Shown: positions 26,920 through 36,449 of the stretch, piece by piece | Position numbering within the stretch: the stretch's first letter is position 1 | Layout of the letters: each line of letters starts with the position of its first letter | NCBI GenBank assembly: GCA_038531945.1 | Contig: JBCBBH010000003.1 | Coordinates: 372,001 to 436,000 of the forward strand | From: CALBPI01 sp038531945 | GTDB taxonomy: Bacteria; Pseudomonadota; Gammaproteobacteria; Steroidobacterales; Woeseiaceae | Length of the DNA stretch: 64,000 nucleotides | Direction of reading: 5' to 3' | The notes under the pieces: generated by a model | Told to the model about the DNA's origin: nothing | What the model saw: the letters and a program-made list of their open reading frames with translations, nothing else | Databases searched by the model: none | Translations under genes and position numbers: made by a program

Positions 26920-28169
26920 CGGCTGGGTGCTCCAGCGACGCCCGGGCTGCCTGTACGCCCGCCAGTACTCGCGTCACTCCGGTCTTGATCAGGTGCATTC
27001 AAGACCTGCACACGTGTGCCTGTGGTGACCTGTCCGAGCTGTGTCGTGACCACTTGTTCACCACCGCTGACGCCACCGGCGACGATGCTTTCGGTGTCGT
27101 TTTGCCATAGCACATCGACTTTACGGCGATTCAGAAGGTTATCGTCGACGATAAAAAGGTAGGTGCCTTGCGACAACACTTCGTTTGGAACGACCAATGC
27201 ATCAGCAATGGTCTTGCCCTCGATTTCGGCAGTGACGTACTGACCAATCGTGATCGGTGTCGTGCCGGACGCACTATCACCATCGATGAGTTGTGCAATG
27301 ACGTGAAGCTGGCGCGCGTTTCGGTCTATCGCGCCTTCCGTTCGAACCAATCGGGCGTTCCAGGTCGTGTTGTCGCCGAGTGTAGAGGTCAGTACTACCT
27401 CGCCACCGAGGTCACCGGTTTGCATGCGCTGTGTTGGAAGGTCGACGAACGGCAGGTCGCGATCACGCAACGGCAGCCGCACCTCGACGCTATCGGTCGC
27501 ATAAATTTCACCGAGCGGCGTGTTTGGTGCTACGACCTGGCCGACATCTGCGAGTTGGGTGAGTACACGCCCATCAAATGGTGCACGAATGGTGGCCCGC
27601 TCCAGACTCAGTTCGGCTTTCGTCAGCGTTGCCTGCGCTGAAGCGACTCGCGCTTCGGCTGCGCGCAGTTGCGGGATTCTGGCAACCAGCGCAGGTGGTT
27701 CACCGTCGTTGCCCAATGCTCGCCAATCGACCAGCGCTTGTTCTGCTCGGGCCTGGGCTTCAGCGAGCGATTGTTCCGCATCGAGCAATGATGCTCGTGC
27801 GATATTGACGTCCGCCGCGAAATCCCTGGCATCCACACGCACCAGCACATCGCCGCGAGAAAAAACACCGCCTTCCCTAAACGCCGGATTAATCGCCATT
27901 ATCTGACCACTCACCTGGCTGACCAGCTGGCTCTGGGTGCGCGGTTGCACAGTGCCGTAGCTTTGCAGTCGGACATCGTAGTCTTGTGGATCGAGCGTCA
28001 CCGTTTCGACCACCAACGCAGGACCACCGGCACCACCGCGTCGCGGCGCCTCCGGAGGGTTGGCACTGATAACACGCGCGACACCGATGAGGCCACCGAT
28101 AATCAGCAATGGGACGAGGACTTTCGCCACGATAGAGGGTTCGGAAAGCGTATCGTCTTGCGCGTTCAT
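26916..28169 (-). CDS. RND efflux periplasmic adaptor (membrane fusion protein)
   Basis: 417 residues. N-terminal membrane anchor (about 15-34). Biotinyl-lipoyl-like halves are VSGQIMAINPAFREGGVFSRGDVLVRVDARDF and ATIRAPFDGRVLTQLADVGQVV, flanking an alpha-hairpin rich in Ala and Gln (about 115-185). It links the inner-membrane RND pump to the outer-membrane factor. Overlaps both neighbours by 4 bp, so the three genes are translationally coupled. Confidence 0.93.
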   Translation of the reverse strand: MNAQDDTLSEPSIVAKVLVPLLIIGGLIGVARVISANPPEAPRRGGAGGPALVVETVTLDPQDYDVRLQSYGTVQPRTQSQLVSQVSGQIMAINPAFREGGVFSRGDVLVRVDARDFAADVNIARASLLDAEQSLAEAQARAEQALVDWRALGNDGEPPALVARIPQLRAAEARVASAQATLTKAELSLERATIRAPFDGRVLTQLADVGQVVAPNTPLGEIYATDSVEVRLPLRDRDLPFVDLPTQRMQTGDLGGEVVLTSTLGDNTTWNARLVRTEGAIDRNARQLHVIAQLIDGDSASGTTPITIGQYVTAEIEGKTIADALVVPNEVLSQGTYLFIVDDNLLNRRKVDVLWQNDTESIVAGGVSGGEQVVTTQLGQVTTGTRVQVLNAPDQDRSDASTGGRTGSPGVAGAPSR

Positions 28170-29575
28170 GAATTTGGCTCCAGTGGATCGCGGTCGTCGA
28201 ACGGGCCGCCCAGTGCTTCGTAAAGATTGATTCGATTGACCAGCAAAGCCGCTCGGATTTGCACGAGATTACTCTGTGCATCAAACGCACGCTGCTGCGA
28301 CTCCAGGACGCTGGTGTAGTCAACTAACCCCAGTCGGTAAGACTCAATCGATCGGGTAAGTGCGTTCTCAGCGCTTTCAATGTTGCGTTGTGCTGCGGCG
28401 AATCGCTCCGCCAGCGCATCCGCGTTGCTGATGGCATTTTCAACTTCCGCAAATGCGTTGTTAACCGCATCCAGATAGCTCAGCTCGAGCTCTTCAGCGC
28501 GCGCCGCTGCTCTGCGAGCATTCGCTTTCAGTGCGCCGGCGTCGAACAACGGCTGCGTCAGCCGTGTCACAAATGACCAGCCGAGCGGTCCGCCGTCGGC
28601 TGCCTCGGGCAAGTTATTACCGATGTCATTGAGTTGTGCGCTTAGCACGATCGAGGGAAAGCGCTGACGCTGGGCGACGGCAAGACTTGCATCGGCTGAT
28701 AGAAGATTGAGCCAGGCGATTTGCAGATCTGGGCGGCGGGTCAACAAATCACTGGGCACACCGATTGCCGCGACGTCCTGAAGGTTCGGTAGCTGCGGCG
28801 CCGCTCGGGTACCACTGGGATAGGCCGCGCCAAGAAGCTCCAGGTTGGCTGCCGCGATTTTTCGGTTTTGTGTTCGTGCGGCGAGTATGTCTTCGCTCTG
28901 CGCCACCGTCGTTTGCGCGAGATAAACATCCAGTGACTCATTCAACCCGGCCTGGTAGCCGCGGTCCACGACATCGAGCGCGGCTTTGGCGATCTTGAGT
29001 TGTTCCTCGGCAACCGATTCCAGTGCCGCAGCTTCCGCAAGACCATAATGTGCTCGCGCTATATCAGCGGCGAGCTGTCGCCTTGCATCAACAAAGGTAG
29101 CCTCGGCGGCCGCGTAGTCGTAGGCCGCGCGCCGGGCATCTGCTGCGAGTTCACCCCACAGGTCGATTTGCCAGTTCAAGTTCAAATTTGCGGAGGCGAC
29201 TTGATTGACGACGCCATCATCAAGCGCGTCGCCGGTAAAGTTTCGTACGATGCGGCGGCGGTTCCGGTCCAGTGTCAGCGAGACGTTCGGCAGGCGCGGC
29301 GCTTTAGCGATGACAGCCGTTTGCCGAGCTTGCTCCAGCCGCGATCTGGCGGCTGCGAGCTGATAGTTGTTGTCGACCGCCCCGGCGATCACCTCGGGTA
29401 AAACGTCATCTCCTAATTGTTTCAGCCATGCGTCATCCGCAAGCGTCTGGGCCCCCTCGGCGCGCACCCATGCCTCGGGCGCCACGATCAGTTCCTCCGG
29501 CGCGGCGTGCCGAGTCTGGCAGCCGACCAGGCCGACTGTGGCAATAAGGCAAATCGAAAGATAGCGGCACATCAC
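28166..29575 (-). CDS. Outer-membrane efflux lipoprotein, NodT/OprM-type
   Basis: 469 residues. Signal peptide and lipobox are at the N-terminus (VGLVGCQT, lipidated Cys at 19). The two tandem TolC-like repeats show PDLQIAWLNLLSADASLAVAQRQRFPSI (about residue 280) and ALTRSIESYRLGLVDYTSVLESQQ near the end. First gene of the OMF-MFP-RND operon; the promoter should lie within 29576-29843. Confidence 0.92.
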   Translation of the reverse strand: MMCRYLSICLIATVGLVGCQTRHAAPEELIVAPEAWVRAEGAQTLADDAWLKQLGDDVLPEVIAGAVDNNYQLAAARSRLEQARQTAVIAKAPRLPNVSLTLDRNRRRIVRNFTGDALDDGVVNQVASANLNLNWQIDLWGELAADARRAAYDYAAAEATFVDARRQLAADIARAHYGLAEAAALESVAEEQLKIAKAALDVVDRGYQAGLNESLDVYLAQTTVAQSEDILAARTQNRKIAAANLELLGAAYPSGTRAAPQLPNLQDVAAIGVPSDLLTRRPDLQIAWLNLLSADASLAVAQRQRFPSIVLSAQLNDIGNNLPEAADGGPLGWSFVTRLTQPLFDAGALKANARRAAARAEELELSYLDAVNNAFAEVENAISNADALAERFAAAQRNIESAENALTRSIESYRLGLVDYTSVLESQQRAFDAQSNLVQIRAALLVNRINLYEALGGPFDDRDPLEPNS

Positions 29576-29843
29576 GACGAATTTCCGTCCAATAGATATT
29601 CCAGGGAATCGACGCTTGATTTCGATGGTCTTGCCCTAGCAGATGCAGCGGCAAGCGATTGAATTATCGAAAAAAGCCCGGAGATGGTAGCAGCCGCCTA
29701 CCCACTCCGGCAAATTCGACAGGTAGTTTCTTGTCGAACTTTTCGAAAATCGAACTTAGTTCGCATTATCGATGGCGCTGCATGAAGTTTAAGGGCGGCA
29801 TGCCGCTACTTCGCAAATTGGGAGTAGCGCGGGTCAGATAACG
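29576..29843. promoter_or_regulatory. Divergent promoter region of the efflux operon and a lipoprotein gene
   Basis: 268 bp without a gene, serving two divergent transcripts. It contains a perfect 10-bp palindrome TTTTCGAAAA (29740-29749) within an AT-rich block that is unusual for this chromosome, plausibly a binding site for a local repressor. No regulator gene is adjacent, so the regulator acting here is not identified. Confidence 0.35.
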
Positions 29844-30671
29844 ATGGCGGCAGAATTTCGAGCACGACTTCGGCAGTACAATCTCGGGTTTGTTCTGGTT
29901 GCGATTTTTAGCTTGTCCGGTTGTGGTGGCGGCGGTGAATCGACGGATGCACCTTCTTCGCCAGTCTCCAACAACGTCGAGGCGCTGAGTATCGCCGAAC
30001 AGGTATACGACGCGAGCCAACGGACGCCCGCGGGCTTCCTTGACGATCCAACGCAATACCCAGGCCTTTCCGAGTTCCGGTTTCATGTGGCGGCACGTGA
30101 TGTAGGTCTTGCTGGCGTCGCTGATCTCAGTTTCGAAGTGTGTAGCAACGACTTCGCGACAGCGCTTGGATGGTCGGATCAGGCCAGCAACGCAAGAGCC
30201 TTACCCTCGACAGCTTCCGGAAACTCTGAGACAGATTGGTACTTCCAAGTCGATCGGGTGTTGGATTCGGATCCATCGTCGATGGTCGTGACGCGCGTGT
30301 TCAAATGCGATGCGCTCGATCGCAGTACCCGCGACACAGACGGTAGCGCGGGGGTCGTTCTGAGACAGCCCGCGTCAGGCGACGATCTCAGGTTCCTCAG
30401 TGAGTACTTCTGGCGTTTCAGTATCTACAACAACGCGTTGAACGCGGTGGTCTCAAGCACCGGGGCGACCAATCCGGGCGTCTTGACCCACGACTTGGTT
30501 CGCGCTGAGGCAATCGTCGGGGCGGGCGTAGACAACTGCGATCGGATTGATCTTTACCGGTGGCGGCACTCACTCGATCTCGGCAGCGGTGAACTGTCCG
30601 AGTCCACGATCTGGCTACAAAGTTTCGATGCGCGCTTCGCGAACGGCCAGGTCTCGCTCTGTGAGGATTAG
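29844..30671 (+). CDS. Lipoprotein, unrecognised
   Basis: 275 residues. The signal sequence runs to lipobox IFSLSGCGGGGES (lipidated Cys near residue 28), followed by a Ser/Pro-rich linker. The mature part (about 55-275) has four to five Cys residues (EVCSNDF, FKCDALD, VDNCDRID, VSLCED) that could form disulfides, and ends at the last Cys. No known family identified. Hairpin GTGACTCGCGTCAC follows the stop. Confidence 0.55.
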   Translation: MAAEFRARLRQYNLGFVLVAIFSLSGCGGGGESTDAPSSPVSNNVEALSIAEQVYDASQRTPAGFLDDPTQYPGLSEFRFHVAARDVGLAGVADLSFEVCSNDFATALGWSDQASNARALPSTASGNSETDWYFQVDRVLDSDPSSMVVTRVFKCDALDRSTRDTDGSAGVVLRQPASGDDLRFLSEYFWRFSIYNNALNAVVSSTGATNPGVLTHDLVRAEAIVGAGVDNCDRIDLYRWRHSLDLGSGELSESTIWLQSFDARFANGQVSLCED

Positions 30672-30754
30672 CGCGCAACTGGCGTGACTCGCGTCACAGC
30701 GCTCATGGCAACGCGAGTCTAGACTCCAAGTTACTGATAGTTATGGTCTAGCTC

Positions 30755-32443
30755 GTGCCCAGAGAATCACTCATTATGGCGTTGCCAGACATCGTGTTGG
30801 TTGTACGGCGCGATGGTCGCATTCTCGACTCGCTTGGCGGCCGCATGTTCAGCATCGATCTCGGACCGGAGAGCTGGGAGGGCAAGGCGGTCGGGGATCT
30901 TTTCTCGCCCGCTGTGAGCGATGCCTTGATCAACCAGCTCCCGAGGGTGCTGCGTACCCGTCAGCCGCTGGTCGAATTGGTGAGTGACGATGCCAGTGAC
31001 TTCGAGCTGAGGCTGAGTCCGCATGGCCGGGAGCGTGTCCTGTGTGTTGTGCGCGACTTGTCGGGTGAGCAACAAACACCTGCGCAGTTGCTGGAAGCAG
31101 CATCCAACACCGGAGAGTCCGTTAACCGTGAGACGTTCATGCATCTGCTGAACGACGCGGTCAACACCGCTCGCATGAGTGAGCGACCGCTAGCGCTTAT
31201 GACCGTCGGTATTCGATCGTACGTCGAGCTGTCGGATAACCTCGATGTCGAAGCAGAGAAACAGCTTGGCCAGCAAATGTCCGTGCGGATCGACGAAGTC
31301 GTCGCCGAATGCACCGAGACGATGGGTGCGATGATCTCGACACAGCTCGGTGTGGATCAGTTCGCGGTGCTTGCATCGACGATTTCTGACGGCGAGCAGT
31401 CGATGCAGGTTGGTCGACAGATCGCCGAAGCGTTATCGCAACCTTACGAGCTTTCAACCGGTCAGTTGACGCTACGCCCGATGGTCGGCATCGCAATAGC
31501 CCCACAGGACGGCGGCAGTGGTGAGCACTTGCTGCGTAATGCCATGACGGCGATGGAAGAGTCCGCGGCACTCGATCGGAGTGGCATTGAGCGTTACACC
31601 GACACGCGTCGACTGCGCTCGGAGCGTCGGCAGGATCTTGTAGAAGAGCTGCGCTGGGCGATCGCCGAGAACCAGCTCGTGATCCATTATCAGCCTGTGT
31701 TTCAGTTGCGCGATGCTGTTCCGGTTTCCATTGAGGCGTACCTTCGTTGGAGCCATCCTTTGCGCGGCATGCTGCCCGCGGGGGAGTTTGTGCCCCTGGC
31801 GGAGGCGACGGGTCAGATCCAGCGAATCAGCGAATGGGTTGTGCGCCAGGCGTGCGCTGATCTTGCCACGCTTCGTGACTCTACAGGTGCTGGCCTTGCG
31901 GTTTCGGTCAACCTATCAAGGCACTATTTCTCGCGTCTGGATCTGATTGAAAATCTGACCAGCATCTTCGAGGAAACCGGGTTCGATCCGGCGTGGCTCC
32001 AATTGGATATCACCGAGCGAATGCTGATGCGCGCTGAGCAGGTTGGGCCCGTACTGAACCAACTGAAAAAGCTCGGAATCGGACTGCAGGTCGATGATTT
32101 TGGCAGTGGCTACACATCGTTGAAGCAGATGCGCAGATTTCCGTTGGATGCCCTTAAAATCGACGGCGACTTCATCGATGGGATAGGGCGGTCGCCGGAT
32201 GACGAAGCGGTGTGTCGGAGTGTGATCGCGTTAGCACATGCCTATGGCATGCGCTGTATCGCCGAAGCCGTCGAGACTTCCGATCAGGTGAAGTTTCTGC
32301 GCGCGGCGGGTTGTGATGATGTGCAGGGAAACCTGTTTAGTGGTGCGATGTCTTTGGACTCACTTACGCTGTTTCTGGAGCAGTTTCAGCAAGGCAGGAG
32401 TTTCTCCACTCAAGACGCCGACACAGACATTGTGCAGGCCTAG
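30755..32443 (+). CDS. PAS / degenerate GGDEF / EAL cyclic-di-GMP phosphodiesterase
   Basis: 562 residues from a GTG; an ATG at 30776 is an alternative. PAS-like sensor domain (about 8-110), then a GGDEF fold whose signature reads GVDQF, so it should not make c-di-GMP. The EAL domain has VSIEAYLRWSHP (EAL as EAY, catalytic Glu kept), VSVNLSRHYF, LQLDITERML, GLQVDDFGSGYTSL, ALKIDGDFIDG, IAEAVET and VQGNLFSGAM; the metal and catalytic residues appear intact. Predicted phosphodiesterase that lowers c-di-GMP. Single gene. Confidence 0.88.
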   Translation: MPRESLIMALPDIVLVVRRDGRILDSLGGRMFSIDLGPESWEGKAVGDLFSPAVSDALINQLPRVLRTRQPLVELVSDDASDFELRLSPHGRERVLCVVRDLSGEQQTPAQLLEAASNTGESVNRETFMHLLNDAVNTARMSERPLALMTVGIRSYVELSDNLDVEAEKQLGQQMSVRIDEVVAECTETMGAMISTQLGVDQFAVLASTISDGEQSMQVGRQIAEALSQPYELSTGQLTLRPMVGIAIAPQDGGSGEHLLRNAMTAMEESAALDRSGIERYTDTRRLRSERRQDLVEELRWAIAENQLVIHYQPVFQLRDAVPVSIEAYLRWSHPLRGMLPAGEFVPLAEATGQIQRISEWVVRQACADLATLRDSTGAGLAVSVNLSRHYFSRLDLIENLTSIFEETGFDPAWLQLDITERMLMRAEQVGPVLNQLKKLGIGLQVDDFGSGYTSLKQMRRFPLDALKIDGDFIDGIGRSPDDEAVCRSVIALAHAYGMRCIAEAVETSDQVKFLRAAGCDDVQGNLFSGAMSLDSLTLFLEQFQQGRSFSTQDADTDIVQA

Positions 32444-32453
32444 GTCCGAGGAC

Positions 32454-32483
32454 GGCGGATGACCTCGTTTGAGGCCACCCGCC
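32454..32483. terminator. Hairpin between convergent genes
   Basis: GGCGG/CCGCC outer stem with an inner CCTC-GTTT-GAGG stem and a 4-base internal bulge on each side. It lies 10 bp after the EAL stop and 8 bp before the convergent gene's stop. No T-run follows, so a Rho-independent terminator is only possible. Confidence 0.35.
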
Positions 32484-32490
32484 ATTCAGC

Positions 32491-32838
32491 TTAGTCCAGC
32501 GCAACCGGAGCTTTGCCGCGACCTGTGGCTTTCCACCAGCCTTCTTCCAGTTCGACTGCCGGGGTCATAGCATCGTCGATGCTGCAAGTGGCGCGGTATC
32601 GAACCGATTTGGCCTCGCTCTCCGCCTTGTGACGAATAGTCAGCCAGAACATGGCTTCACCACCGCTGTTGGTGCTCCGAACGCGATTGATCCGTGTCGA
32701 GCCCGGGCCGAGCTCGCCTCGAATGGCGTCTTCGCAGGTTTCCATCCGCTTGTTGCTGGTGCGCGCGTCGGCGTCAACCGGGGCGGTGACGCCCGATGCG
32801 AACACAATGGCCGCGAGTGCTGCTGTCAGGACTTTCAT
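32491..32838 (-). CDS. Small secreted protein, hypothetical
   Basis: 115 residues from the ATG at 32838, chosen because AAGGAG precedes it by about 6 bp; the longer frame lacks a site. Signal peptide MKVLTAALAAIVFASGVTAP, cleaved after about residue 24. Mature part RTSNKRMETCEDAIRGELGPGS...ATCSIDD has two Cys that may pair. No family assigned. Single gene divergent from the LysR regulator. Confidence 0.65.
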   Translation of the reverse strand: MKVLTAALAAIVFASGVTAPVDADARTSNKRMETCEDAIRGELGPGSTRINRVRSTNSGGEAMFWLTIRHKAESEAKSVRYRATCSIDDAMTPAVELEEGWWKATGRGKAPVALD

Positions 32839-32958
32839 TAGCTTCTCCTTAGCACGCGACGCTTGGGGGTAAAGGGGGTGTTGCGTCACGTTGGAAAGCA
32901 GTTTAGGTTTTGCATATGCGCATCAGCAATTCAAATAAAGCACGGTAAATCTGCAAAA

Positions 32959-33858
32959 ATGCAAAACTTCGATTGGGACGATATCCGGGTCTTTCTGGCC
33001 ATTGTGGAATTCGGCAGCGTATCTGAGGCCGCCGGCGAGTTGGAGATCAATCAAAGCACGGTCAGTCGACGCATCACCGCGCTCGAGCAGCAACTCGGAG
33101 TAAGCCTGTTTGAACGCGCGCGCGGCAGCCGGTGGGTGCTGACCGCAGCCGGTGAGCAAATGCGAGACTCCGCAGCGCTGATGCAGGAGAGCGCCAATTC
33201 AATCTCGCGTGAAGTCCTCAGGAACAACACCGAGATATCCGGGCATGTGACAATCACCTTCATGGATCACGGGACCCGATCGATCGGTGTGCCGACCATG
33301 GCGCAAATCGCCAAGGATTATCCGGATCTCCGACTGACGATGCATATCAGTTCGGATGAGCTTGATCTCAGTGCCCGTGAGGCGGATGTGGCGATTCGGC
33401 TGGCGGAGAACGTGCCGGATAATCTGGTGGCCAGAAAAATCTGTTCGGTATCAATGGGAGTCTATGGCAACCAGGAGTGGTACGACCGATTTAAGGCGGG
33501 TGAGCGCAATATCCCTCTGATCACGTGGTACATGGAGGGGCGCCCCACCGAATGGCTGCAGACACTGATGCCGGAGTCGTATGTGGCCTACCGCGCGAAC
33601 CGACCACAAGCCATTCAGCAGATGGCGAAACTGGGCGCCGGTGTTGCGGCAATTTCCTGTTTCGAGGGGGAGAGTCAGTCGGATCTTGTGTTGTTCCGCG
33701 AATTTGGAATCATCAAAGAGAAGCATCTTTGGGTGATTTCGCATACCGACCTGCGCACGACAGCGCGAGTGCGCATCGTGCGTGATCGCGTCATCGACGC
33801 GCTGGAAGCCGCGAAGCATCAGATTGAGTTTGAGTTGCCCGAGACGGAGGGGCGTTAG
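32959..33858 (+). CDS. LysR-family transcriptional regulator
   Basis: 299 residues from the ATG at 32959 (MQNFDWDDIRVFLAIVEFGS), preferred over the frame start at 32863 because the HTH begins immediately. HTH: SVSEAAGELEINQSTVSRRITALEQQLGVSLFER. Co-inducer domain from about 90 onward. The intergenic region with AT-rich TTTTGCATATGCG is likely its operator zone. It reads into the cupin gene 2 bp downstream, so it probably controls its own operon. Confidence 0.9.
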   Translation: MQNFDWDDIRVFLAIVEFGSVSEAAGELEINQSTVSRRITALEQQLGVSLFERARGSRWVLTAAGEQMRDSAALMQESANSISREVLRNNTEISGHVTITFMDHGTRSIGVPTMAQIAKDYPDLRLTMHISSDELDLSAREADVAIRLAENVPDNLVARKICSVSMGVYGNQEWYDRFKAGERNIPLITWYMEGRPTEWLQTLMPESYVAYRANRPQAIQQMAKLGAGVAAISCFEGESQSDLVLFREFGIIKEKHLWVISHTDLRTTARVRIVRDRVIDALEAAKHQIEFELPETEGR

Positions 33859-33860
33859 CA

Positions 33861-34532
33861 GTGACACTGAGAATTCACGCAGACTTCGACCAACGCGCTG
33901 TTGTCACACCCGATCGGTACAAGTGGGTTGCGTCCCCGTTGCCTGGCGTGGAGCGGATGATGCTCGATCGGGTCGGTGACGAGGTCGCGCGGGCCACCTC
34001 GTTGGTCCGCTACGCGCCGAATAGTGAGTTCTCGCCGCACACGCACGGTGGTGGTGAGGAGTACTTTGTACTTGCTGGCGCGTTCGCGGACGAGCATGGC
34101 GTATACCCGAAGGGCCACTACGTACGCAACCCGATCGGCACATCGCATACGCCGAGAATTGGAGACGAGGGCGCGACCATATTCGTCAAGCTGCATCAGT
34201 TCGAGGCCGCCGACCAAAGTCAGTTCGGTATCGATACGACGAGCGCTGAGTGGCAGCCAGGATTAGTGCCCGGATTGTCCGTGTTGCCACTACACAGTTT
34301 CGAGCGTGAGAACGTTGCCCTCGTTCGCTGGGCTCCGAATACGCAGTTCAATCCGCACCAGCATTGGGGCGGCGAGGAGATCTTCGTCATCGAAGGCACG
34401 TTCCATGACGAGCATGGATCGTATCCGGCAGGGTCGTGGATCCGCAGCCCGCACCTGAGCAAACACACGCCGTTCACCAAAAACGATGGCGCGCTGATTT
34501 ACGTCAAGACGGGTCACCTTGCCTATGTTTAG
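33861..34532 (+). CDS. Tandem ChrR-like cupin protein
   Basis: 223 residues from a GTG, 2 bp after the LysR stop. Two consecutive ChrR-type cupin modules are visible, each with HTHGGGEEYFVLAGAFADEHG or HQHWGGEEIFVIEGTFHDEHG, keeping the His/Glu metal ligands. Such domains sense singlet oxygen or metal in ChrR anti-sigma factors or serve as stand-alone cupin oxygenases or isomerases. No sigma factor is adjacent, so it is probably a metalloprotein enzyme or sensor. Confidence 0.82.
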   Translation: MTLRIHADFDQRAVVTPDRYKWVASPLPGVERMMLDRVGDEVARATSLVRYAPNSEFSPHTHGGGEEYFVLAGAFADEHGVYPKGHYVRNPIGTSHTPRIGDEGATIFVKLHQFEAADQSQFGIDTTSAEWQPGLVPGLSVLPLHSFERENVALVRWAPNTQFNPHQHWGGEEIFVIEGTFHDEHGSYPAGSWIRSPHLSKHTPFTKNDGALIYVKTGHLAYV

Positions 34533-34555
34533 TCGGCGCAGGCGTTGGTAGACGT

Positions 34556-35125
34556 ATGACCATTCAGTGGTTGGACGACGTTCGTGCGTGTCGCTTGTGC
34601 GACGAGTTGCCACTTGGGCCCAGACCGATCTTTCAGATTGATCCGCGAGCTCGCGTGTTGATTGCAGGGCAAGCGCCGGGGTCCAAGACGCACGCGAAAG
34701 GCGTTCCCTTTGACGATGCGTCCGGCAACCGGCTGCGGGAGTGGTTGGGAGTCGACCGAACGACGTTTTACGACCCTGCCAAGATCGCGATTCTACCGAT
34801 GGCGTTCTGTTTTCCAGGGACGTCAAAGTCTGGCGATTTGCCGCCGCCGAAGCGCTGCGCTGATACGTGGCGCGATCGGCTGTTAGCGGAGTTGACCCAA
34901 GTGGAGCTGATTCTGGTGATCGGTCAGTACGCGCTGGATTGGCATCTTCCGAATGATCAGTCCAAGACACTCACCCAGACAGTATCTCGATGGCGTGAGT
35001 TTTGGCCCGCGTGCCTGCCGATGCCCCACCCGAGTCCACGCAACAATCGCTGGTTGAAGAACAATCCGTGGTTCAGTGACGAAGTGTTTCCCGAGTTGCA
35101 GCGTCGCGTGCAAGCGTTGGTTTGA
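34556..35125 (+). CDS. Uracil-DNA glycosylase superfamily protein
   Basis: 189 residues from the ATG at 34556. Motif A VLIAGQAPGSKTHAKGVPFDD (about 33-53) and the HPSPRNNRW loop (about 155-163) correspond to the two active-site segments of the UDG fold. Only one CxxC pair (CRLC at the N-terminus) is seen, so the 4Fe-4S cluster typical of family 4 is not supported. Probably a base-excision or related glycosylase; uracil specificity is inference. Confidence 0.78.
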   Translation: MTIQWLDDVRACRLCDELPLGPRPIFQIDPRARVLIAGQAPGSKTHAKGVPFDDASGNRLREWLGVDRTTFYDPAKIAILPMAFCFPGTSKSGDLPPPKRCADTWRDRLLAELTQVELILVIGQYALDWHLPNDQSKTLTQTVSRWREFWPACLPMPHPSPRNNRWLKNNPWFSDEVFPELQRRVQALV

Positions 35126-35165
35126 GTTTTCAGAACTCTGTTGTTGAGGCTCAAGAAATCCAACC

Positions 35166-36362
35166 TCAAAACCGAAACAACAGGCCGGCTCTTGCCTCCA
35201 CTGCGGAGAAGTCCTCGAAGTCCACGCCGAACTCGGTATTGAAGTGCGTCACTTGCCCAAACGCGGTCAGACTATCCGTGAGCTTGACGCCGTAATTTAC
35301 ATACGCTGCCGTGTTCGCTGATAGCTCTGTCAGTCCAAGCCGATCCTCTTCGTCGACCGACGCCGTGGCGTAACCCGCTTTGAAGTTATGGCCCGGTTTG
35401 ACGTCCCAGTTAACGAATGCGAAGAAACCACTCTCACTGAAGCTCTCCCGCACGACACCATCACCGCCGAGACTGGTTGCGGGTGCAATGCCTAACGCGT
35501 TCTGGTTGTTCACCGCTTCACCGGTATAGGCTTCGGCAGATATCGAGACCGACCCAAACTTCAGGGTGGTGTACGCCTTAAAGAAGTTTGCGTCCTGATT
35601 GCTGCCGCTGGCGAAGCCCGCTTCATCCTCGAAGTTCACTTCTGCGATGTGCCCGGCAAAGCCAAACAGGTGGCCTGAAGCGGTGGTGCGGTAGTTCAGG
35701 TCCACTGCGAAACCGGGAACACTGCCGAGTTCGTTGGCGTTGATGCCGGCCGCGGAGTTGTTGCGTCCACGGTTGGTTAGCGCGCTGGTAAATGTCCAGC
35801 CGCCAGACTTGTAAGTGGCACCCGCCTCTAACGCGAGGAAACCTGAATTTCCTGCGCGATAGCCGTTGCCGATCCAGTTGTAGCTCCCGTTCGACTTGAT
35901 GCCTGCCGCAGTGGTCCATTTCTGACCGGCGAATATTGTCAGTGACTCGTTAACATCGTAGTACAGCGTTGCCAGGCGGAGCCGCGCTCCCTGAGCCTGG
36001 ATCGCGGTCTGGTTCGTGAATCCGTCCTCGCCATCGATAAAGTCGAACTCCAGAATCGTGCGAACGTTCTCGTGTTTCATGTTGAGCGAAAAACGTGAGT
36101 GAGCGGCCTGGAATGAAGTGGCGTCGGATTCGAGAAAGCGCATTTGCTGGTCTGTCGCCGGTGCGCCACCGAATACATCGGTTCTGAGGGCGTTGGTAGG
36201 AGCCACCTGACTGTAGCCTCCGCCGAAGCTGGCAACGCCAGAGTCCGTGTACAGAAGCTCGGTCTTGATCATGCCCTTGAAGCTGAACTCGTAGGCGTAA
36301 GATGTGCCGCTCACTATGATGAGCGCGAGCGCGACAAGCAGTGCGTTGAAACGGTAAAGCAT
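35166..36362 (-). CDS. DcaP-like outer-membrane porin
   Basis: 398 residues from the ATG at 36362. Signal peptide MLYRFNALLVALALIIVSGTSYAY. The mature N-terminus EFSFKGMIKTELLYTD, later RFSLNMKHENVRTILEFDF and LRLATLYYDVNESLTIFAGQKWT, and the terminal GLLFRF (C-terminal Phe) match the DcaP-like trimeric porins, which pass dicarboxylates and other small solutes. The palindrome at 36434-36449, 72 bp upstream of the start, suggests shared control with acs. The gene has no operon partner. Confidence 0.82.
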   Translation of the reverse strand: MLYRFNALLVALALIIVSGTSYAYEFSFKGMIKTELLYTDSGVASFGGGYSQVAPTNALRTDVFGGAPATDQQMRFLESDATSFQAAHSRFSLNMKHENVRTILEFDFIDGEDGFTNQTAIQAQGARLRLATLYYDVNESLTIFAGQKWTTAAGIKSNGSYNWIGNGYRAGNSGFLALEAGATYKSGGWTFTSALTNRGRNNSAAGINANELGSVPGFAVDLNYRTTASGHLFGFAGHIAEVNFEDEAGFASGSNQDANFFKAYTTLKFGSVSISAEAYTGEAVNNQNALGIAPATSLGGDGVVRESFSESGFFAFVNWDVKPGHNFKAGYATASVDEEDRLGLTELSANTAAYVNYGVKLTDSLTAFGQVTHFNTEFGVDFEDFSAVEARAGLLFRF

Positions 36363-36433
36363 GTGGTCCCCCCAGAGATCCTTCGTACGATCATTTCGTG
36401 ATCTCACTGTAGGGATTTTGTTTTTTCGTACCA

Positions 36434-36449
36434 TTAGACGATGGTCTAT
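36434..36449. promoter_or_regulatory. Palindrome upstream of the porin, matching the acs site
   Basis: TTAGACGATGGTCTAT has inverted TAGAC/GTCTA arms and differs from the acs-region element TTAGACCAAGGTCTAA at three of 16 positions. It sits in the 249-bp divergent region between the porin and the SMP-30-like gene. One regulator may serve both loci. Confidence 0.45.

Noticed and set aside
30755..32443. Diguanylate cyclase activity of the GGDEF fold
   Set aside because: The signature is GVDQF instead of GGDEF, so the domain is probably regulatory; EAL residues are intact.
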